From positions 186,001 to 250,000 of the forward strand of contig NZ_PVTJ01000003.1 in assembly GCF_003002955.1 (NCBI RefSeq): a DNA stretch of 64,000 nt, in the 5' to 3' direction. The position numbers were made by a program, and so were the translations under genes. Origin of the DNA: Glycomyces artemisiae (GTDB lineage Bacteria > Actinomycetota > Actinomycetes > Mycobacteriales > Micromonosporaceae). Positions 57,334 to 64,000 of the stretch are shown here, piece after piece. Below the pieces are notes generated by a model, which was given only the letters and a program-made list of their open reading frames with translations, made no database searches and was not told where the DNA came from. How positions within the stretch are numbered: the first letter of the stretch is position 1; the number at the start of each line of letters is the position of its first letter.

Positions 57334-59226
57334 GTGTCCGAAGGCGTCGACCCCGCGGCGGCCGCGCTGCTGCGGCTGATCGGGCTCATCGGCGCGGACG
57401 TCTCGGACGACGAGCTCGCGGCCCCGGCCCGGGACCTGAAGCGGTCCCGGGCCTCGGCCGCCGCGGTCGCGGCCGTGGAGGAGGCGACGGAGTCGGTGCG
57501 GCGCGTCCGCGGGACGCTCGCGCAGCGCCGCCGCCGCGAGGCCGAGCTGGCGGCCCTGTTCGACACGGCCGGGGACCTCGCGGCGCTGCGGAACCTCGAC
57601 TCGGTGCTGCGGGCGATCGTCCACCGGGCCCGGACCCTGCTGGCCGCGGACCTGTCGTACATCGCGCTGCGGGACCCGGAGGCGGGCGACACGTACATGC
57701 GGGTCACCGACGGGTCGGTGTCGGCGAAGTTCCAGCAGCTGCGCCTCGGCATGGGCGAGGGCCTCGGGGGCCTGGTCGCGGAGACCGCGCTGCCGTACGC
57801 GAGCACCGACTACCGGGTGGACTCGCGGTTCAACCACACCGACCGGATCGACACGGCCGTCACCGAGGAGGGCGTCCACGGGATCGTCGGCGTGCCGATG
57901 CGGGTGGGCGAGCAGGTCATCGGGGTGCTGTTCGCCGCGGACCGGGAGCCGCGCGGGTTCGCGCCCGACGACGTGGCGATGCTCGTGTCGCTGGCGAACC
58001 ACGCGGCCGTGGCGATCGAGAGCGTCCGGCAGCTGGAGGAGGCCCGGCAGGCCCTGCGCGAGCGGAGCCGGGCCGCGGAGACCTCGGCGCGGCTGAACGG
58101 GGCGCTGCGGCGGGCCGCCGACGCGCACGACCGGCTCACGGGCCTGGTGCTCTCCGGTGGGGACGTCGGCGACCTCGCGTCGCAGACCGCGGAGCTGTTC
58201 GCGGGCCCGATCGGGATCTACGACGCCGAGGGGACGGAGTTGGCGCGGGCCGGGGACGGCGCGGTGCGGTTCGTCGCCGAGGGCGTGGACGGCTCGCAGG
58301 CGTCGCGCAGCGCCGTGCTCGCGGAGGGCCTGTGGGTGTGCGCGGTCATGGCGGGCCCGGAACCGCTGGGCTCCATCGTGCTCGGCGGGCGCGCGGACCT
58401 CGCGGAGGCCGACCGGCAGCTGTTCGAGCGGGCCTCGCTGGTAACGGCGCTGCTGCTGCTCCTGCGCCGGTCCGTCGCGGACGCCGAGGACCTGGTGCGC
58501 GGGGAGCTGCTGGACGACCTGCTCACGGACGCGGGCAGGCGGCGCTCCGGCGGGTCGAGCCTGCGGCTGCGCGCCGGGAAGCTCGGGATCGACCTGGCCC
58601 GCCCGCACGCGGTGTTCGTCCTCGACGGCGCCGTGCAGCCGCGGCTCGCCTCGGAGGCGAAGCGGTTCGCGCGCGCCGAAGGCGGGCTCGCCGGGGGCCG
58701 GGACGGCCGCCCGGTGCTGCTGCTGCCGACCGACGACCCCGGGGAGCGGGCCGCGAAGCTCGCCGCCGGTCTGGCGCGGAGCGCGGGCCAGCGCGTCACC
58801 GTCGGCGCGTCGGGAGGCGTCGAGGACTTGGAGCGGCTGCCGGAGGCGTACGCCGAGGCCGTGCGGTGCACCGAGGCGATGCTGACGCTGGGGCGGCGCG
58901 GCGAGGGCGCGTGCATGGAGCAGCTCGGGTTCATCGGGGTGCTGCTGGGCGAGGCCGGCACCGGCGCGTTCGTGGAGCGGACCATCGGTCCGCTCCTGGA
59001 CTACGACCGCAGGCGCGGCACCGACCTCGTGGGGACCCTGGAGGCGTACTTCGCCGCGGGCGGGCACCTCGCGAAGACCAAGGCGGCGTTGAACGTCCAC
59101 GTCAACACCGTGTCGCAAAGGCTCGACCGGGTCGCGGCGGTCCTGGGGCGGGACTGGAACTCCCCCGCCAGGTCGCTGGAGGTGCAGCTCGCGCTGCGGG
59201 TCCACCGGCTGTCCGGTCCGCGCTGA
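57334..59226 (+). CDS. GAF and PucR-type transcriptional regulator
   Basis: A 630-residue regulator. Coiled N-terminus, GAF domain at ~85-215 (LLAADLSYIALRDPEAGDTY, later GVPMRVGEQVIGVLFAAD), a second sensory region at ~270-370, a GGDEF-like/PucR middle domain and the C-terminal PucR helix-turn-helix (LEAYFAAGGHLAKTKAALNV, then HVNTVSQRLDRV). GAGAGG precedes the GTG. Its stop abuts the stop of the convergent thiolase gene. It probably activates the surrounding ketone-body genes in response to a small molecule. Confidence 0.9.
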   Translation: MSEGVDPAAAALLRLIGLIGADVSDDELAAPARDLKRSRASAAAVAAVEEATESVRRVRGTLAQRRRREAELAALFDTAGDLAALRNLDSVLRAIVHRARTLLAADLSYIALRDPEAGDTYMRVTDGSVSAKFQQLRLGMGEGLGGLVAETALPYASTDYRVDSRFNHTDRIDTAVTEEGVHGIVGVPMRVGEQVIGVLFAADREPRGFAPDDVAMLVSLANHAAVAIESVRQLEEARQALRERSRAAETSARLNGALRRAADAHDRLTGLVLSGGDVGDLASQTAELFAGPIGIYDAEGTELARAGDGAVRFVAEGVDGSQASRSAVLAEGLWVCAVMAGPEPLGSIVLGGRADLAEADRQLFERASLVTALLLLLRRSVADAEDLVRGELLDDLLTDAGRRRSGGSSLRLRAGKLGIDLARPHAVFVLDGAVQPRLASEAKRFARAEGGLAGGRDGRPVLLLPTDDPGERAAKLAAGLARSAGQRVTVGASGGVEDLERLPEAYAEAVRCTEAMLTLGRRGEGACMEQLGFIGVLLGEAGTGAFVERTIGPLLDYDRRRGTDLVGTLEAYFAAGGHLAKTKAALNVHVNTVSQRLDRVAAVLGRDWNSPARSLEVQLALRVHRLSGPR

Positions 59227-60393
59227 CTACCTGCGGCGCAGCACGACCGCGTCCCCTTGACCGCCGCCGCCGCAGAGCCCGGCCGCGCCGACCGCGCCGC
59301 TGGGGAGCTGGCGCGAGAGGGTCTGCACGAGGCGGGCGCCTGAGGCGCCGAGCGGGTGGCCGAGGGCGATGGCGCCGCCGTCGCGGTTGACGCGCTCGGG
59401 GTCGATCCCCAGTTCGCTGATGGAGGCGAGGGCCACGGCCGCGAACGCCTCGTTGATCTCGACGGCTTCGAAGTCGGTCACGGCGGTCCCGGCCTGCGCG
59501 GCGGCGGCCTGGATCGCGTGCGAGGGTTGGAGGAGCAGCGAGTTGTCGGGGCCCGCGACGGTGGCGTAGGCGAGGATCTCGGACTCCCAGTCGAGGCCGA
59601 GGCGCTCGGCGTTGGCGCGGGTGGTGAGGACGAGCGCGACGGCGCCGTCGTTCATCGGGGAGGAGTTCCCGGCGGTCAGGGACCCGTCGGGGGTGAACGC
59701 GGGACGGAGCGCGGCGAGGCCGTCGAGGGTGGTCTGCGGTCGCGGGCCCTCGTCGGCGTCCACGATCGCTTTGCCGGTGTCGACCGGGGTGATCTCGGCG
59801 GCGCGGGCGTCGGCGCCCTTGGCGGCCTTCTGCTGCGAGGCGAGCGCGAACGCGTCCTGGTCGGCGCGGGCCAGGCCGAGGCGCTGGGCGTGGCGCTCGG
59901 TGGACTCGCCCATGGAGACGCCGTCGTAGGCGTCGGTGAGGCCGTCGAACGCGGTGTGGTCGAGCATGGTCACGTCGCCGTACTTGAAGCCGCGGCGCGA
60001 GCCGGGGAGCAGGTGCGGGGCGCGGGTCATGGACTCCATGCCGCCCGCGACGACGAATTCGCATGCGCCCGTGCGCAGGAGCGCGTCGGCGAGGCCGACG
60101 GCGGCCATGCCGGAGAGGCAGACCTTGTTGACCGACAGGCTCGGCACGTGCATGGGGATGCCCGCGGCGACGGCGGCCTGGCGGGCGGGGTTCTGGCCGC
60201 ACCCGGCGGGCAGGACGTGGCCGAGGATGACTTGGCCGATGCGGGAGGGGTCGACGCCCGCGCGTTCGAGGGCGGCGCGGATCGCGGCGCCGGCCAGCGC
60301 GGTGGCGGGGACGTCGGCGAGGCTCCCGCCGAAGCGCCCGATCGGGGTGCGTGCGGCGGCGAGGATGACGGTGGATTCGTGGTGGATACCCAT
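59227..60393 (-). CDS. Acetyl-CoA C-acetyltransferase (thiolase)
   Basis: A 388-residue thiolase II. Nucleophile Cys92 in NKVCLSG, His346 in GHPLGASGAR and acid/base Cys374 in GLCGGGGQG are all present. Segments such as VAGGMESMTRAPHLLPG are typical of biosynthetic/degradative acetoacetyl-CoA thiolases. Splits acetoacetyl-CoA into two acetyl-CoA. Divergent from the acetoacetyl-CoA synthetase gene, which supplies its substrate. Confidence 0.94.
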   Translation of the reverse strand: MGIHHESTVILAAARTPIGRFGGSLADVPATALAGAAIRAALERAGVDPSRIGQVILGHVLPAGCGQNPARQAAVAAGIPMHVPSLSVNKVCLSGMAAVGLADALLRTGACEFVVAGGMESMTRAPHLLPGSRRGFKYGDVTMLDHTAFDGLTDAYDGVSMGESTERHAQRLGLARADQDAFALASQQKAAKGADARAAEITPVDTGKAIVDADEGPRPQTTLDGLAALRPAFTPDGSLTAGNSSPMNDGAVALVLTTRANAERLGLDWESEILAYATVAGPDNSLLLQPSHAIQAAAAQAGTAVTDFEAVEINEAFAAVALASISELGIDPERVNRDGGAIALGHPLGASGARLVQTLSRQLPSGAVGAAGLCGGGGQGDAVVLRRR

Positions 60394-60534
60394 GGGCCGA
60401 TCCTAGGGGCCCGGGGCCGCCGGGTCCATGGTTCCGGCGCCCATGCGGACGGGCGGCGGTATGTGGTCCGGCCCCACTGCCGTCGAGGCGTGCGTCGGGC
60501 AGACTGGCTCAGGCGCAGATTCGAGGAGGAACGT

Positions 60535-62439
60535 GTGACCGGCGAGGTGCTGTGGCGGCCCGGGACTGAGGGGACCGCGAACATCGAGGTGTTCGGGAAG
60601 TGGCTGTCCGGGCGGGCGGGCACCGACCTGACCGCGTACGGCGACCTGTGGCGGTGCTCGGTGGAGCGGCCGGGCCTGTTCTGGGGCGGGGTGTGGGAGC
60701 ACTTCGGGCTCGGCGGGCCGGTCGCGGAGGACCGGGTGCTCGCCTCGGCCGGGATGCCGGGCGCGGTGTGGTTCCCCGACGAGCGGCTGAACTACGCGCA
60801 GGCGGTGCTCGCGGCGCCGGGGATGGGTGCGGACGATGTCGCGGTGACGGCGTACTCGGACACGCGCGGGCCGGTCGAATGGACGCTCGCCGAGCTGCGG
60901 TCGGCGGTCGCGCGGCTGCGCGCGGGCCTGGTCGCGGCGGGGGTCGGGCGCGGGGACCGGGTGGCGGCGTGGATGCCGAACGTGCCCGAGACGTACGCGC
61001 TCATGCTCGCTTCCGCGTCGATCGGCGCGGTGTTCTCCTCGTGCGCGCCGGAGTTCGGGGCGCGGGCGGTCGTGGACCGGCTCAAGCAGGTCGAGCCGAA
61101 GATCCTGTTCGTCACCGACGGATACCGCTACGGCGCCAAGACGATCCGCAGGGACCAGGAGATCGCGCAGGTCGTGGCGGCGCTGGCTCCGGAGCGGCTC
61201 GTCACGTTCTCCTATCTGGACGAAGGATTCGGCACCGGCGAGCGGTGGGAGGACTTCGGCGGCGACGGCGATCTGGCGTTCGAGCAGGTGCCGTTCTCAC
61301 ATCCGTTGTACATCCTGTACTCGTCGGGGACCACGGGCCTGCCGAAGGCGATCGTCCACGGCCACGGCGGGATCGCGCTCGAACACGCGAAGATGCACGG
61401 CCTGCACCACGACCTCGGGCCCGGCGACCGGTTCTTCTGGTACTCCACGACCGGGTGGATGATGTGGAACTACCTGGCGTCGGCGCCGCTCGTGGGCGCC
61501 GGGGTGGTCCTGTTCGACGGGGCACCGGACCCGGAGGGCCTGTGGCGGCTCGCGGAGCAGTCCGGGGCGACGTACTTCGGGACGAGCGCGCCGTTCCTCA
61601 TGGCCTGCCGCGACCGCGGCGTCGTCCCCAAGGAGGTCGCGGACCTGTCGCGGCTCAAGGGGATCGGCTCGACAGGGGCGCCGCTCCCGGCGGCCGGGTT
61701 CGACTACGTGGTCGAGGCGGTCAGCGCGACCGCGCAGCTCCAGTCGCTATCGGGCGGCACGGACCTGTGCACCGGGTTCGTCGGCGGCGCGCCGAACGTG
61801 CCGGTGTGGCGCGGCGAGCTGTCGTGCCGGTGCCTCGGCGCGGACGTGCAGTCCTTCGCGCCCGACGGGACGCCCGGGATCGGCCGCGAAGGCGAGCTGG
61901 TGATCGCCTCGCCGATGCCGTCGATGCCCGTGGGGCTGTGGGGGGACCGCGGCGACGAGCGGTACCGCGAGACGTACTTCGACCGGTACCCGGGCGTGTG
62001 GCGACACGGCGACTGGATCACGATCACCGAGCGCGGCTCGGCGGTCATCTCCGGGCGCTCCGACGCCACGCTGAACCGCGGCGGCGTGCGCATGGGGACC
62101 GCCGAGTTCTACGCCGTCGTGGAGGCCGTCCCCGGCGTCACCGACTCCCTTGTGGTGCACCTGGACGAGGCGGACCGGCTGCTCGTGTTCGTGGAGGCGA
62201 GCGTCGAGGTCGACGCGGACCTCAAGCGCGCCATCGCGACCGCGATCCGCACCGAGCTGTCGCCGCGGCACCTGCCCGACGAGGTGATCGCGGTCCCGAA
62301 GATCCCGCGCACCGTCACCGGCAAGAAGATCGAGGTGCCGGTGAAGCGGATCCTGCAAGGCGTGCCGGTCGACCAGGCCGTCGCACCGGGTGCGCTGGCC
62401 GATCCCAGTGCGCTGCAGGCGTTCGTACCCGAAAAGTGA
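60535..62439 (+). CDS. Acetoacetyl-CoA synthetase
   Basis: A 634-residue ANL-family ligase: ATP + acetoacetate + CoA to acetoacetyl-CoA. The P-loop-like motif is ILYSSGTTGLPKAIVHGHGG, the aromatic motif FFWYSTTGWMMWNY, and the C-terminal catalytic Lys in RTVTGKKIEVPVK. The N-terminal ~100 residues (ANIEVFGKWLSGR, then AVWFPDERLNYAQ) are typical of AacS and distinguish it from acetyl-CoA synthetase. GTG start with GAGGAGGA. Confidence 0.93.
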   Translation: MTGEVLWRPGTEGTANIEVFGKWLSGRAGTDLTAYGDLWRCSVERPGLFWGGVWEHFGLGGPVAEDRVLASAGMPGAVWFPDERLNYAQAVLAAPGMGADDVAVTAYSDTRGPVEWTLAELRSAVARLRAGLVAAGVGRGDRVAAWMPNVPETYALMLASASIGAVFSSCAPEFGARAVVDRLKQVEPKILFVTDGYRYGAKTIRRDQEIAQVVAALAPERLVTFSYLDEGFGTGERWEDFGGDGDLAFEQVPFSHPLYILYSSGTTGLPKAIVHGHGGIALEHAKMHGLHHDLGPGDRFFWYSTTGWMMWNYLASAPLVGAGVVLFDGAPDPEGLWRLAEQSGATYFGTSAPFLMACRDRGVVPKEVADLSRLKGIGSTGAPLPAAGFDYVVEAVSATAQLQSLSGGTDLCTGFVGGAPNVPVWRGELSCRCLGADVQSFAPDGTPGIGREGELVIASPMPSMPVGLWGDRGDERYRETYFDRYPGVWRHGDWITITERGSAVISGRSDATLNRGGVRMGTAEFYAVVEAVPGVTDSLVVHLDEADRLLVFVEASVEVDADLKRAIATAIRTELSPRHLPDEVIAVPKIPRTVTGKKIEVPVKRILQGVPVDQAVAPGALADPSALQAFVPEK

Positions 62440-62476
62440 GCGTCGACCGGCCGGGGTGATTGTCGGCCGGTCCCCT

Positions 62477-62482
62477 TAGGCT
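62477..62482 (+). promoter_or_regulatory. -10 element for a leaderless DUF4132-type mRNA
   Basis: TAGGCT ends seven bases before the ATG at 62490; there is no ribosome site. -35 element unclear. Confidence 0.4.
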
Positions 62483-62489
62483 GCACGGC

Positions 62490-64000
62490 ATGACGAATCC
62501 CCCCAGTGAAGACCGGCTCGTCCTGCCTCCGAAGTGGGCGCGGCACGTGATGCCCAGGCGCGGCAGGGACCAGGCGGCCCCCGTGGAGCTCGACGCCGCC
62601 GCGCTCCAGGACGTCGAGCGGCGCATCGCCGACAACTGGGCGCACATCGAGCAGGGCATCGAGCGGAACGGCGCGTACCGGGACGCGATCCTCGCGTACC
62701 TCCAGGGCCGGTTCGACCCCGTCGGCGCGTCCGCGCTCATGCACCTCATGGACGCCACCGGGACGCAGACCGTCGCGGCCGCCGACCGGCTCCAGCACCT
62801 CGACGCCTGGGTCGCCCGGCACGGCCTCGGCTTCGCGGCGGCGGCGGTCCTCGAATCCGCGGCGGTCTACAACCGGACCTACGCCAAGGACGACCGGTCG
62901 ATCTCCGACGCGCACTTGGACACGTATCTGGAATGGGTCGAGCCCAAGGGCTGGCGGGGCGCCGAGCCCGCGGCCCACCGCATCCGGGCGCTCCTCGCAG
63001 CGGCGGGCGACGAGCAGTACCGGGTCGCCGTCGACACGGTCGCGCAGTTCAGGACCGACCCGCAGCGCATCATCGGCGCGGCCCTGCTCATGCCCACCGA
63101 GGCCGCCTGGGTCGAGGCCGCCGTCCCCGCGTTCACCGGGTACTTCGAGCGCCGCCGCGCCGACGACTGGATGGTCTGGCACATCGCCGCCGACCCCCGC
63201 GACCTCCACCTCACGCAGCGCCGCGGCCTCACCAACGCCGACGAGCGCAGCCTCGCCCCGCTCATCGCGGGCGTCGGCACCGGTGCGCTCCCCCTCCTCA
63301 CCAACCAGATCGACGTCTGGTTCGAGCGCCTCTCGAAACCCGCTCGCGCGGCCCTCATGACCGCGATCGGCCTGCTCCCCGCCGACGAGGCGACCGCGCA
63401 GCTCATCGACCGGCTCCACCGGCCCGGCGCGCTCACAGTCGCGATGGCGACCGCCGAGCGGTTCCCGCAGCGGACCCTCCGGGCCGTCGCGCTGTGCGCC
63501 CAGGACGCCGACGACGAGCGGCGCCGCCTCCTCGGCGGCCTCGTCGGCTCGTCGGAGGCGATGCGGACCGCACTGGAGACCGCGGACGCCGAGACCCGGG
63601 AGGCGGTCGACGGGCTCATCGCGACCGGCGACCGGGCCCCCGAAGCCGACATCGACGCGCTGCCGCCGCTCCTGGCGTCCCCGCCGTGGAAGGCCAAGCG
63701 GCCCAAGCCGGTCGTCGTCGCAGGACTGGAGCCGGAAGCCGCGACCGCGGTCGTGTGGGCCGACGAGGACGAGCGACGGCTGTGGGCCGCGCTCCGCGAA
63801 GAAGACGGCGACGGCGGCTACGACGAGCAGCAGGTGCAGCGGGTCCTGGCCCACTTCGAGAAGTCCGGGGAGATCCACTACCCGATCCTGTTCTTCGCCT
63901 GGGCCCGGATCGAAGCCGCCGAGTCGCTCCTCGACCGCTGGGACGGCGAGGCCGGGTACTTCCAGCCGGAAGACCTCCAGCGGATGCTCGCCCGCTTCGG
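62490..64000 (+). CDS. Large DUF4132-type protein, N-terminal part
   Basis: At least 503 codons, open to the right edge of the window. Cytoplasmic, helical-repeat-like sequence without signal or membrane segments. The stretch IDALPPLLASPPWKAKRPKP around residue 396 followed by VVVAGLEP resembles the region before the DUF4132 core in actinobacterial DUF4132 (MolR-like) proteins; the DUF4132 domain itself would lie beyond the edge. No function is established for the family. Probably transcribed alone from a leaderless promoter. Confidence 0.75.
   Translation, partial: MTNPPSEDRLVLPPKWARHVMPRRGRDQAAPVELDAAALQDVERRIADNWAHIEQGIERNGAYRDAILAYLQGRFDPVGASALMHLMDATGTQTVAAADRLQHLDAWVARHGLGFAAAAVLESAAVYNRTYAKDDRSISDAHLDTYLEWVEPKGWRGAEPAAHRIRALLAAAGDEQYRVAVDTVAQFRTDPQRIIGAALLMPTEAAWVEAAVPAFTGYFERRRADDWMVWHIAADPRDLHLTQRRGLTNADERSLAPLIAGVGTGALPLLTNQIDVWFERLSKPARAALMTAIGLLPADEATAQLIDRLHRPGALTVAMATAERFPQRTLRAVALCAQDADDERRRLLGGLVGSSEAMRTALETADAETREAVDGLIATGDRAPEADIDALPPLLASPPWKAKRPKPVVVAGLEPEAATAVVWADEDERRLWAALREEDGDGGYDEQQVQRVLAHFEKSGEIHYPILFFAWARIEAAESLLDRWDGEAGYFQPEDLQRMLARF

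Noticed and set aside
53397-57806. A 1469-codon open frame on the minus strand
   Set aside because: Only its last ~405 codons (the MFS gene) look like protein; the rest is antisense to clearly real genes (MerR, hydroxybutyrate dehydrogenase, MFS importer, regulator) and has the biased Arg/Pro/Ala/Gly composition of a high-GC shadow frame.
1-64000. tRNA, rRNA, CRISPR, insertion sequence, prophage or integrative element
   Set aside because: No cloverleaf, direct-repeat array, transposase, integrase or terminal inverted repeat was seen on either strand, and base composition is even apart from the short AT-rich operators.

Overview
The window is about 72% G+C, codes densely on both strands, uses many GTG and a few TTG starts, and favours 1-4 base stop/start overlaps (ATGA, GTGA). 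With RNHCP proteins, type VII secretion (ESX) targets, SUKH immunity proteins and several sugar regulons, this points to a soil or plant-associated actinobacterium. Glycomycetaceae is my best guess from gene content, but no rRNA or other taxonomic marker is present. I see no tRNA, rRNA, CRISPR array, insertion sequence, phage gene or replication origin. No gene-free stretch exceeds 300 bases; the longest is about 230 bases, at 48352-48578.

Layout. 1-12310: a LacI-controlled sugar cluster. It holds a ROK kinase, mannose-6-phosphate isomerase, a CUT1-type importer without ATPase, a six-hairpin glycosidase, an SGNH hydrolase and the start of a secreted protein, all on the minus strand, with a divergent GH35 beta-galactosidase. 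12307-18057: an aminoglycoside acetyltransferase-like gene, a secreted trypsin-like protease, a membrane alpha/beta hydrolase, a NarL-type two-component system and a sulfotransferase. 18090-19087: two tandem RNHCP zinc-ribbon genes with a strong promoter and a long leader. 19087-29403: a second sugar regulon, with a secreted GH5 endoglucanase followed by an in-frame carbohydrate-binding-module relic, a Dpp/Opp-type ABC importer (five genes), a ROK repressor, a BadF-type sugar kinase and a GH4 phosphoglucosidase. Three AT-rich inverted repeats sit at the promoters of this regulon.

29453-35334: an SDR gene, then an NrtR-like Nudix regulator divergent from an SPFH-NAD-kinase-like pair across a symmetrical operator, then a membrane protein and a serine hydrolase. 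35463-37136: an EccA-like TPR/AAA+ ATPase. 37149-43396: a polyol regulon (fructokinase, LacI repressor, ATPase-less importer, zinc polyol dehydrogenase). 43400-48351: a LysR regulator, DHFR-like reductase, alpha/beta hydrolase, DUF6069-like protein and a second two-component system. 48579-51990: a six-gene ESX-type toxin/immunity operon. 52141-55040: two MFS exporters and a MerR regulator. 55149-62439: a 3-hydroxybutyrate/acetoacetate cluster (dehydrogenase, MFS importer, PucR-type regulator, thiolase, acetoacetyl-CoA synthetase). 62490 to the end: the start of a DUF4132-type protein.

How the genes work together. Three sugar regulons each combine a repressor, an importer and the enzymes that feed glycolysis. 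The two CUT1-type importers have no ATPase gene and probably share one encoded elsewhere. The polyol regulon would run polyol to fructose to fructose-6-phosphate. The ketone-body cluster would run 3-hydroxybutyrate to acetoacetate to acetoacetyl-CoA to two acetyl-CoA. The least familiar units are the NrtR/SPFH/NAD-kinase-like module and the ESX toxin operon, whose carrier and toxin are separate genes.
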